From JBBECJ01 sp963763325 (GTDB taxonomy: Bacteria > Chloroflexota > Chloroflexia > Thermomicrobiales > CFX8): a DNA stretch of 64,000 bases. Position numbers and translations under genes: made by a program. How positions within the stretch are numbered: position 1 is the stretch's first letter; the number at the start of each line of letters is the position of its first letter. Of the stretch, positions 47,151-54,546 are shown in pieces. The notes under the pieces are model-generated. The model was not told the origin of the DNA. It searched no databases and saw only the letters and a program-made list of their open reading frames with translations. The stretch is taken from positions 124,001 through 188,000 of the forward strand of contig CAVXOL010000023.1 of the NCBI GenBank assembly GCA_963763325.1, given 5' to 3'.

Positions 47151-47693
47151 TTATTCGACTGGTTCCGGCGCCTGCATTCGGAGGTCACCCTCGATCGCTG
47201 CCCCTTCGTGGACAACCAGCGAGGGTGCCGTGACATCACCGGTGACACGACCGGTTGGCAACACTTCGAGCCGACCGCCGCACTCGATTGTTCCTTCGAC
47301 CGATCCTGCGACGACGACGACGTGCGCGGCAATCCGGGCGTTGACGTGAGCGCCCTCGGCAACGAATATCTCGTTGCTTGCCGCCAGGTCGCCCTCGACA
47401 TGGCCGAACACCTGCAACGACCCGTGTGAACGTAGCGTACCGCTCCACGTCGAGTCAGCTGCGATGACTCCAGTCGCGGCGTCAGCGACACGAGGAGTGC
47501 CAGCGATTGATGGCCGTGGTGCCGCCGAACGAGCTGACATTGGAACGCCGTCCTCGGCCGTTTCGACTGTTTCTGGCATCGGTTCGGCGTCGTCGTAGAA
47601 CTCGTCGTCTTCCTGATCTGTCCCAAGCTGTTGACGTAGCGCCGAAATTTGCCGCTGGAATGAGTCCGCTCTGCTTTCCTTACGGAATACCAT
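47151..47693 (-). CDS. Bactofilin A/B family protein (first of a pair)
   Basis: 180 aa. A ~75-residue charged N-terminus (MVFRKESRADSFQRQISALRQQLG, coiled-coil-like, then acidic) precedes the beta-helix core GVIAADSTWSGTLRSHGSLQVFGHVEGDLAASNEIFVAEGAHVNARI...VTGDVTAPSLVVHEGAAIEGDLRM. The N-terminal tail differs from its partner, which could let the two build a mixed filament with different membrane or partner contacts. Preceded by a good promoter at 47831. Confidence 0.92.
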   Translation of the reverse strand: MVFRKESRADSFQRQISALRQQLGTDQEDDEFYDDAEPMPETVETAEDGVPMSARSAAPRPSIAGTPRVADAATGVIAADSTWSGTLRSHGSLQVFGHVEGDLAASNEIFVAEGAHVNARIAAHVVVVAGSVEGTIECGGRLEVLPTGRVTGDVTAPSLVVHEGAAIEGDLRMQAPEPVE

Positions 47694-47830
47694 GCATCAA
47701 CTCCCTGCGCTGCCCCCGGGGCAGCCTGTCATGCGTTCGGTGCTCGAATCCATTTACATTCACGATTCGGCGGTCAACAGTCGTATGCATCGAGTTACAT
47801 CAGCGTTGTGAGCCACATGCCTTACGAACG

Positions 47831-47859
47831 AGTATAGAGTGTACGTACAGTGGTGTCTA
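47831..47859 (-). promoter_or_regulatory. Bactofilin promoter with TGTACGTACA palindrome in the spacer
   Basis: Minus strand TAGACA (47859-47854), 17-base spacer, TATACT (47836-47831). The palindrome TGTACGTACA is at 47840-47849, between the two elements, where a repressor could block polymerase. The same 10-mer lies at 10790-10799. The leader to ATG 47693 is ~130 bases. Confidence 0.65.
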
Positions 47860-47985
47860 GAGTTGACAGAATGACAACGATTGCCAGCGTTGGAGACTGT
47901 TGCCAGTCGGTGTGTGGGGGCGACTTCCGATCGTCGATCGCCGCATGGTTGGGTATCCTGAAGATGGTCTGTGATTGACAACGTG

Positions 47986-48058
47986 TACGCCCGACAGGAC
48001 TCGAACCTGTGGCCTCTTGCTCCGGAGGCAAGCGCTCTATCCACTGAGCTACGGGCGC
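47986..48058 (-). tRNA. tRNA-Arg (CCG)
   Basis: Minus strand: acceptor GCGCCCG pairs with CGGGCGT (one G-U), D-arm GCTCAGTGGATAGAGC, anticodon stem CTTGC/GCAAG with loop CTCCGGA giving CCG, T-arm ACAGGTTCGAGTCCTGT. CCA is not encoded. Confidence 0.97.
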
Positions 48059-48081
48059 AAATTCGCGAAAACCGCCTCTAT

Positions 48082-48110
48082 AGTATACCTCAGCCCGGAC
48101 GCGATCGAAA
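48082..48110 (-). promoter_or_regulatory. Predicted tRNA-Arg promoter
   Basis: Minus strand TTTCGA (48110-48105), 17-base spacer, TATACT (48087-48082), 24 bases before the tRNA. It overlaps the leader of the divergent gene at 48119. Confidence 0.5.
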
Positions 48111-48118
48111 GGAATCAT

Positions 48119-49006
48119 ATGCTGGTCGAACTGACGGATCGTGTGTCGTACGCCCCCGGAGGGGTCAACATTGGCGTCATTCGGTCCGGCGACTACGGGG
48201 CGATACTGGTCGACACGGGGTTGAACGACACGGCGGTTCGGAAGGTGCTGCGTGAGCTTGACACAATGGGACGAACTGTTACGGACATCATTACGACCCA
48301 CGGACATGCCGACCACTTCGGCGGCAACGCGTTCACCGTCAAGCGGACCGGCGCTCGAGTCCATGCGCCGAGTTGGGATGAAACGATTCTTCGTTACCCG
48401 TTGTTCCAGCCACTGAGTCTCTTCGCGGGCGCCGACCCACCGGCGTCGATGCGGACGGGATTTCTGCTGGCGGCTGAATCGCCGGTTGACGTGATCTATC
48501 ACGCCGGACCGATGACGATTTCAGGTGTCGACGTTGAAGCGGTGTCGCTGGGCGGCCACTCTGGCAATCAGATGGGCATTCTGATCGATGGTGTCTTCTT
48601 CTGCGCGGATGTGGTCCTGCCGGAACGTGTGATCGAGCGCTACAAGATGCCATACCTGTATTCAGTGCGTGACCATCTTCCGTCACTCGATCGTGCAGAG
48701 GCCGTCGCTCATCACGTGGCGGTTCCTGGTCACGGACCGACTTTGGAGCACGTTTCAGTCGGAGCTGTCCCCAATCGACAGCTGGTCATGCTGGTCGCGG
48801 AGATGATTGTTGAAATGTGCGCGGAGCCGCTCTCACCCGAGGACGTGCTGGCTCTTGTGTTACAGCGGCTCGGCGCTGATCCGAGCGACGCTCCAGCGTA
48901 TTACCTGCTGCATCCAACCGTCTTCGCGTATCTCAGCTATCTGGAGGGCGAAGGAGCGCTGGATCACCACATTGAGCGAGGACGATCGCTGTGGAGGCTT
49001 CGCTAG
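48119..49006 (+). CDS. Metallo-beta-lactamase-fold hydrolase
   Basis: 295 aa. The metal site THGHADHFGG (HxHxDH) is complete, with further ligands in SLGGHSGNQMGI, FFCADVVLP and VAVPGHGPT. The extended C-terminal helical region resembles lactonase/glyoxalase-type or CysA-like members. ATG 48119 follows AAAGGA; the longer frame from 47975 runs through the tRNA-Arg gene and is rejected. Substrate unknown. Its stop overlaps the stop of the convergent FAD gene by 4 bases. Confidence 0.88.
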   Translation: MLVELTDRVSYAPGGVNIGVIRSGDYGAILVDTGLNDTAVRKVLRELDTMGRTVTDIITTHGHADHFGGNAFTVKRTGARVHAPSWDETILRYPLFQPLSLFAGADPPASMRTGFLLAAESPVDVIYHAGPMTISGVDVEAVSLGGHSGNQMGILIDGVFFCADVVLPERVIERYKMPYLYSVRDHLPSLDRAEAVAHHVAVPGHGPTLEHVSVGAVPNRQLVMLVAEMIVEMCAEPLSPEDVLALVLQRLGADPSDAPAYYLLHPTVFAYLSYLEGEGALDHHIERGRSLWRLR

Positions 49007-50364
49007 CTGCCTGATTTGAGGTCATCGTTGACTGTCGCGGCGATGCGGTTCCCGAGGTCGACGCTGTAGTTGGTTCCGCGATCCTCAGGATAGATCTGTG
49101 CCGTATTGGCGAGATACAGTCCCGAGATTGGGGTCTGGTGGGCAGGAATCTTCTCTGAATAGCGCAGGCCAATAATCGGCTGGGCGGCTCGCTCCCGGAA
49201 TACCCACATTTGCCCGATCCACGACCGATCGAACTCGGGGTTGACGATCTGTAGCTTCGGCTCGTACTCGTCGAGGAGTTCGTCGTCGGTCATCGAGACG
49301 TACGGATGATCCCAATCAACGTACTTGCTCACGTATACGTAGTGCCAACCGCCGTAGTGCTCTGGTCCGATGAAGTTAGTGTGCTCGATGATGCCGGTAA
49401 AGGGTAGACGGTCGTCGCCGATGTTCATCCAGTAGGTCTGTGAGAGCGGTTGCTTGAGCTTGAGCAACATACAGACGGCGCCCTGATACGTTGCGGACGT
49501 AAGTTGAGATCGATACGGCTCAGGCATGTCCGGCACGAGGCGAAGCAGGATCGGTGACGGTGTCGTCGCGATAATGGCGTCCATCTGATCGGTACGGCCG
49601 TCCCCGCCGCGCAGTGTGAAGCGGTCCGGGCCGTCGTCGTGGCAGTCGAGTCCTTGAACGCCGACGCCGACGCGGATGTCGACACCTGTGTCGCGGCAGG
49701 CGTCCGCGAGGCGGTCGATGAGGACGTTGAAGCTGCCGAGGATGTAGCCAAGCTGTTCACGGGCAAGCAGACCGGGGCGGGATTGAGTGCGGAGGAAGAT
49801 CTTGTTCCAGAACCACACCATCGAGACTTCCTGTGCCCGGTCTCCGAACTTTGCGATGAGTTGCCGACCCCAGACTCGGTCGAACGCTCGCTGGCCGACA
49901 GCACGCCGGAGCCACTCCCAAGCAGTGACCTCTTCGAACTTTCGCCACTTGCCGCTCGATTCGGTGATGCGCTGAAGGTACAGCGTAGCGAGGCCAACCC
50001 GGATTCGGTCCGTAAATGGGATGAAGCCGAGCCGCAGCAGATCGGTCGCGCTGGTCAGAGGGTAGACTCGACCATCAGCGAAGAAGCCGACGTTAGAATC
50101 GATCCAGACGAGCCGATCTTCGATGCCGAGCTCTTCGATCAGACCGACGATGGCGGTGTCACTCATGAAGAGGTGGTGGTAGAAGTATTCGAGATGGGCA
50201 TCGTCACCAACCGGGAAGGCGGCCGCCTGGCCACCGAGCCGATCGTGTTGTTCCCAGAGCGTTACCTGGTGTCCGGCCTGGGCGAGGCGGTATGCGGCCG
50301 TGAGGCCGGCTATACCGCCGCCGATGATGCCAACGCGCTTTGTGTTGCCGTTCGTGTCCGTCAC
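49003..50364 (-). CDS. FAD-dependent oxidoreductase, protoporphyrinogen oxidase/amine oxidase-like
   Basis: 453 aa NAD(P)-binding-like flavoprotein. FAD-binding GxGxxG in RVGIIGGGIAGLTAAYRL (15-20) followed by LWEQHDRLGGQAAAF, the usual amine-oxidase/HemG-like N-terminus; C-terminal LYLANTAQIYPEDRGTNYSVDLGNRIA closes the flavin site. Such proteins are often near glycosyltransferases and resemble UDP-galactopyranose mutase and phytoene desaturase families. Real substrate unknown; no haem genes nearby. Follows secF by 5 bases. Confidence 0.85.
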   Translation of the reverse strand: MTDTNGNTKRVGIIGGGIAGLTAAYRLAQAGHQVTLWEQHDRLGGQAAAFPVGDDAHLEYFYHHLFMSDTAIVGLIEELGIEDRLVWIDSNVGFFADGRVYPLTSATDLLRLGFIPFTDRIRVGLATLYLQRITESSGKWRKFEEVTAWEWLRRAVGQRAFDRVWGRQLIAKFGDRAQEVSMVWFWNKIFLRTQSRPGLLAREQLGYILGSFNVLIDRLADACRDTGVDIRVGVGVQGLDCHDDGPDRFTLRGGDGRTDQMDAIIATTPSPILLRLVPDMPEPYRSQLTSATYQGAVCMLLKLKQPLSQTYWMNIGDDRLPFTGIIEHTNFIGPEHYGGWHYVYVSKYVDWDHPYVSMTDDELLDEYEPKLQIVNPEFDRSWIGQMWVFRERAAQPIIGLRYSEKIPAHQTPISGLYLANTAQIYPEDRGTNYSVDLGNRIAATVNDDLKSGS

Positions 50365-50369
50365 GCTGT

Positions 50370-51306
50370 TCAGGATGCCGTCTTCGCCGGTGTCTTCGAA
50401 CCGCTACCGAATCGGAAGAACCGGGCAATTTCGCCGTTCTCCCACGAAACGAGTAGCTGGCTGGCGTTAAAGATTGAGGAATAGGTTCCCGCGATGACGC
50501 CGACGAGCAGTGCGAAAACGAACCAGCGCGTCGATTCGCCACCGAACAGGTAGAGTGCCATTAACGTCAAAACGACCGTCACCGACGTATTCAGCGAACG
50601 AACCATCGTCTGTCCGATGCTGTAGTTGACGGTCTCTTCGAAGGTAGGCGAGGCATGGCGTTCAAGATTTTCGCGGATTCGGTCGAAGACGACGATCGTG
50701 TCATGAACAGAGAAACCCATGATCGTCAGGATCGCGGTGACAAAGAGGGCGTCGACTTCGACGTCCGCCACCCACCCCAGGATTGAGAACAGCCCCAGCA
50801 CAAAGATAATGTCGTGCATCATCGCGATGATTGCACAGGCTCCATACCGGAGCGGCGCCTGGGTCCTGCGGAACGCATATGCGATGTAGGTGAGCACGCC
50901 AATTGACGCGAGCAGGACTGCGATGATGGCTCTGTTTCGAATCTCTTCCCCGACGGTCGGGCCAACCGTCTCGATCTGGAGTTCTTCGAACTCGCCGAAC
51001 GCTCTCGCGGAAGTCGTTCTCGATCGCGACCTTCGCCTCTGACCCTTCAGCCAGCTCCTTCATGCGGATCAGTACGACGTTTCCGTCTGAGATCTGAACC
51101 ACTGAGTCAGGGAAGCCGTTTTGATCGAGTATGGACCGGACTTCCTCGGTGTTGACGTCGCGCGGCATCGCCAGTTCCCAAGAGGTGCCGCCAGTGAAGT
51201 CAATGCCGAGGTTCAACCCGTTTACGACGAGCGAAATGAGCCCAGGCACGATCGCGATGGCCGAGATCAGATACCAGATGTGGCGCTTGCCTACGAGGTC
51301 AATCAT
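50370..51306 (-). CDS. secF: Protein translocase subunit SecF, with an internal frameshift
   Basis: Membrane partner of SecD that uses the proton gradient to help protein export. First piece from ATG 51306: MIDLVGKRHIWYLISAIAIVPGLISL helix, then GLNLGIDFTGGTSWEL and the periplasmic domain. The frame breaks near 51000-51010. The second frame continues AFGEFEELQIETVGPTVGEEIRNRAI and five helices including ACAIIAMMHDIIFVLG and TAILTIMGFSVHDTIVVFDRIREN, ending at 50370. Deleting one base after FRE restores a normal ~311 aa SecF. Because SecF is strongly conserved and the rest is intact, sequence error is the likelier cause. Confidence 0.9.
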
Positions 51307-51336
51307 GTGAGTGCTGTTTCCCCTATCTCAGCCCCG

Positions 51337-52809
51337 TTAGTCGGCGACGCCGGCAGCAGAGTTACGAGTATGTTCGACACCAAGCCACCACTGGTCGGTA
51401 ATTGGTCGAACGTTCAGAATAACGCGCAAGAGCGTGCGGGTGACGATAATGGCGGTGAACATCGAGACGATGACACCGATGAATAGCGTCAACGCGAAGC
51501 CCTGGATGATGCTGGCTCCGGTGTAGCGACCGAACCAGTAGAGGATGACGCAAGTAATCATCGTCGCAATGTTGGAGTCTCGAATCGATGGCCAGGCATG
51601 GTCGAATCCGGCCTCGATCGCGTTTCGGATCGGTCGCCCGGTCCGAATCTCGTCCTTCAAGCGCGAGAAGATTAGAACGTTGGCATCGACAGCCATACCA
51701 ATCGAGAGGATGAACCCAGCAATACCTGCTAGCGTCAGTGTCACTGGAATCACCTTGAAGAGCGCGAAGACGATGGAGGTGTAAACGAGCAGAGCCACTA
51801 CTGAAATCAGCCCTGGCAGCCGGTAGTAAAGAATCATCATGATGGCGACGAGCGTCAAGCCCACGATGCCAGCCACGATGCTCTTGTCGATCGAATCCTG
51901 GCCGAGTGTCGGTCCAACAGTTCGGCTTTGGACGACTTCGAGCGGTACTTCGAGAGCACCTGACTTCAGTTGCAGAGACAGGTCGGTTACCTGCTGGCTT
52001 GTCAAGCCACTGATAATGCCCTCGTTAGAAATGGCGCTGTTGATGGTTGCGGTGTTAATGACGACCTTATCGACAACGATCGACATCGGCTGGCCGATGT
52101 GACTGCTGGTGTACTGGAAGAACGTGTCAGCGGCATCGGCATCCAGTTCGAAGCCGACAACGATCGTTCCAAACTGATCCTGCGTCGGAAACGCGTCGGA
52201 GATGTCCGCGCCGGAGACGATCGTGTCGTAGGTCGGACCCTCGACGGTCGCGACGGGCGGAGCCGTCGGGCTTGCCTCAGGAGAAGCAGTTGCGTCGGTC
52301 GATGGAGACCCCTGGGCGGATGGCGTCGCCTCGCCCATGACTGTCGGAGTCGGCGTTGCGTTTGGGAGAACTGCTGGACCGAGTTCCGTGTTGACGCGCG
52401 TCCCAACATTCAACGGGACACCCTGCGTGTCGATGATTTCGAGCAGGGCGGTTTCACGCAAGAGGCTGATCGCGGATTCGGGATCTTCGACGCCTGGTAG
52501 TTCGACGACAATCTGATTGTCACCCCGAGTTTGAATCAGCGGCTCGCTGACTCCGAGGCCGGCGACTCGCCGTTCAATCGTGTTGCGTGTGCCGTTGAGG
52601 ACGTCCTCGTCGACGGTTTCGCCTTCTGGCGGTCGTGCTTCGAGAATGACCTGAAGACCACCTTGCAGGTCCAGTCCCTCGTGGACGTAGATGTTGTTAT
52701 CGTCTTTGAAATCGCCTAAGTCAAGGAAATTGGATGGGAGCGAAATCCACGTCGTCACGAGCGTGACGAGAACTATCGCTATCAGGACCAGATTCGACCG
52801 GGAACGCAA
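51337..52809 (-). CDS. secD: Protein translocase subunit SecD
   Basis: 490 aa. N-terminal helix NLVLIAIVLVTLVTTWISL, GLDLQGGLQVILEA, P1 domain with TIERRVAGLGVSEPLIQTRGDNQIVVELPG, then five C-terminal helices with FILSIGMAVDANVLIFSRLKDEIRTGR. A ~40-residue Thr/Pro/Ser/Ala-rich insertion (about residues 150-190) splits the P1 domain. TTG 52809 is preferred over TTG 52818 because GAGGAG then has a usable spacing. Followed by secF after 30 bases. Confidence 0.94.
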   Translation of the reverse strand: MRSRSNLVLIAIVLVTLVTTWISLPSNFLDLGDFKDDNNIYVHEGLDLQGGLQVILEARPPEGETVDEDVLNGTRNTIERRVAGLGVSEPLIQTRGDNQIVVELPGVEDPESAISLLRETALLEIIDTQGVPLNVGTRVNTELGPAVLPNATPTPTVMGEATPSAQGSPSTDATASPEASPTAPPVATVEGPTYDTIVSGADISDAFPTQDQFGTIVVGFELDADAADTFFQYTSSHIGQPMSIVVDKVVINTATINSAISNEGIISGLTSQQVTDLSLQLKSGALEVPLEVVQSRTVGPTLGQDSIDKSIVAGIVGLTLVAIMMILYYRLPGLISVVALLVYTSIVFALFKVIPVTLTLAGIAGFILSIGMAVDANVLIFSRLKDEIRTGRPIRNAIEAGFDHAWPSIRDSNIATMITCVILYWFGRYTGASIIQGFALTLFIGVIVSMFTAIIVTRTLLRVILNVRPITDQWWLGVEHTRNSAAGVAD

Positions 52810-52838
52810 CGGACTCAACTCCTCGCCAGCATCGACTT

Positions 52839-52856
52839 CGTCGCCCCATGGCGACG
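52839..52856 (-). other. Hairpin in the secD leader
   Basis: CGTCGCC / GGCGACG perfect 7-bp stem with a CCAT loop, 30 bases before the secD start and inside its predicted 5' leader. No T-run, so regulatory rather than terminator if real. Confidence 0.4.
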
Positions 52857-52896
52857 TGCAATGCGCAATTCAGCACGTGATCATAGTCGATCGGTG

Positions 52897-52926
52897 AGTG
52901 TACGTGTCGGATTGGAGGGGTGTCAA
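52897..52926 (-). promoter_or_regulatory. Predicted secDF promoter
   Basis: Minus strand TTGACA (52926-52921), 18-base spacer, TACACT (52902-52897), in the gap between nadD and secD. The predicted leader to secD is about 80 bases. Confidence 0.68.
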
Positions 52927-52948
52927 CCGTGACGGATCGTGCTGCGTC

Positions 52949-53560
52949 TCATTCTCGATACAAACGTCGCCGATGGATGTAATCCGCGACCTTTGGCAGA
53001 ACCTGATATCGATAGGGTCCACCTGAACGCACGGACGCTCGAATCTCGCGTGACGAAATTCCGATGAGCGGGACTGGAACAAGCTCGATGCGGTTCCGTG
53101 CATCTGGAACTGCCTGTTCGATCTCGGCGACCGAGACGTTTACATCTGGTCTGAGCGCGACGATGAGTCGAGCGCGCTGCGCGATCAGATCCGGTCGGTG
53201 CCATGTAGGGAAGTCCCGCAACGAGTCCTGGCCCATCAGGAAATGAAGCTCGCATTCGTGGCCGAATTGCTCTTGCAACACACGCAGTGAATCCGCTGTA
53301 TACGATGCACCAGGGCGGTCAATGTCGATCGTGCTAATCGAAAACTCAGGCGAGTCAGCGATTGAGAGCCGCAGCATCGCGAGACGATCGGCGTCGGCGC
53401 TCAGTTCCTGGTCTGGCTTGTGTGGTGGACGTCCAGCTGGAAGAAAGACGACTCGATCGAGGTTCAGATGGTGCCGCATGATCTCGGCAACGATCAGGTG
53501 GCCGACGTGGACTGGATCAAATGTGCCGCCAAAAATCGCAAGCCGTCGAATTGCGGTCAC
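52949..53560 (-). CDS. nadD: Nicotinate-nucleotide adenylyltransferase
   Basis: Converts nicotinate mononucleotide to deamido-NAD. N-terminal LAIFGGTFDPVHVGHLIVAE nucleotide-transferase motif, LPAGRPPHKP, and C-terminal GISSREIRASVRSG. GTG 53560 gives 203 aa, typical; the longer frame from 53626 overlaps the predicted -10 element and cannot be fully transcribed. Upstream of secD on the same strand but with a separate promoter between them. Confidence 0.95.
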   Translation of the reverse strand: MTAIRRLAIFGGTFDPVHVGHLIVAEIMRHHLNLDRVVFLPAGRPPHKPDQELSADADRLAMLRLSIADSPEFSISTIDIDRPGASYTADSLRVLQEQFGHECELHFLMGQDSLRDFPTWHRPDLIAQRARLIVALRPDVNVSVAEIEQAVPDARNRIELVPVPLIGISSREIRASVRSGGPYRYQVLPKVADYIHRRRLYRE

Positions 53561-53616
53561 GCGCTGTCCAACCTGCCTGATCGACCTGCCAGTGGTGATC
53601 GGAATGCCGACGTTGC

Positions 53617-53625
53617 AGTATAGCA
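53617..53625 (-). promoter_or_regulatory. Predicted extended -10 promoter for nadD
   Basis: Minus strand TG-C-TATACT (TATACT 53622-53617), with the start of transcription near 53610 and a ~50-base leader to GTG 53560. Confidence 0.6.
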
Positions 53626-53661
53626 ACCGTAAGTCGGTGATTCAGGTCGGCTCATGTTGGG

Positions 53662-53667
53662 TAGAAT
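53662..53667 (+). promoter_or_regulatory. -10 element placing transcription start at the ATG (leaderless)
   Basis: TAGAAT ends 6 bases before ATG 53674, so the transcript should begin at or within a few bases of the start codon. The -35 is weak. Confidence 0.45.
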
Positions 53668-53673
53668 CGTCCG

Positions 53674-54534
53674 ATGATGCATGACGATCCCGCTGACACA
53701 GCACGACGCCCACGCGAACGGCGGACCTTTTCCGACAATCGACGGCAGGCAAGCCCGATCCGCATTCCGCAGCCACCGATCGCGAGCGATTGGCGGGATC
53801 GAGTCCCAGCGGCGGTCGTTCGGGTCCTCGTTGGAGCAACATTCATCGCACTGCCTGCCTTCGAAGATCGCCTTGGCAGCCTGGCGCTCCCTGTCATCTG
53901 CATTGTGCTCGCGGTATTGACAGGCATCGCCAGTCTCCTGCTCGGGCGATCCGAGGCGCAGCGATCGTGGTCTTTGAACGCGACAGATGCCGTGACGCTA
54001 CTCCTGCTTGTGCCGGTCGTTGCCGTTGCCTCAGGCATCGAGGTGGCCGATATCCGACTCGGTGGCGCCACCGATCACTTTATCGCTGCGTCCCTGGCGG
54101 TGCTGGCCGCCGTTGCAATCGTCTCGATTGTCGCAATCCTGGCCAGTGTTGAATCACCGCTTTCGACCGGTATTTCGTTGTTGCCTGCGACGTTGATTGT
54201 CGCGGCGACGATAGCGGCAGCTGAGCAGTTCGCTGCTGACAATCTTGGACAGGGGTTGACGGCTGCGTGGATGATCGCTGCGCTGGCGACCCTGCTGGAT
54301 GGTGTGTTGAGCGAGCGCTACCGATCGCTCGTGCCTCCGATCGCGTTTGCTCTGTTCGCGATTGTCGTCGCCGTCGCTGGCAGCTCGGGTGCAACCGATG
54401 TCAGCCGCTCTAATGCGACGATCGCGTTTCTGACAACGGCTGCGAGTGGCGCGGCACTGTTGCTGGCGCCGGTAGGAACACAGCGGGCCCGGTTGTTCGT
54501 TACCGAACCAATCCGGACCCGCTTTGATCGCTGA
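53674..54534 (+). CDS. Polytopic membrane protein of unknown function
   Basis: 286 aa. A charged N-terminal ~45 residues (Arg/Asp-rich) is followed by about seven hydrophobic helices (e.g. LALPVICIVLAVLTGIASLLL, AVTLLLLVPVVAVASGI, FIAASLAVLAAVAIVSIVAIL, ATLIVAATIAAAEQF). No catalytic motif or known family recognised. No Shine-Dalgarno sequence precedes the ATG, consistent with a leaderless mRNA. Convergent with gyrA (12 bases between stops). Confidence 0.7.
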   Translation: MMHDDPADTARRPRERRTFSDNRRQASPIRIPQPPIASDWRDRVPAAVVRVLVGATFIALPAFEDRLGSLALPVICIVLAVLTGIASLLLGRSEAQRSWSLNATDAVTLLLLVPVVAVASGIEVADIRLGGATDHFIAASLAVLAAVAIVSIVAILASVESPLSTGISLLPATLIVAATIAAAEQFAADNLGQGLTAAWMIAALATLLDGVLSERYRSLVPPIAFALFAIVVAVAGSSGATDVSRSNATIAFLTTAASGAALLLAPVGTQRARLFVTEPIRTRFDR

Positions 54535-54546
54535 GTAGGGACGCAG

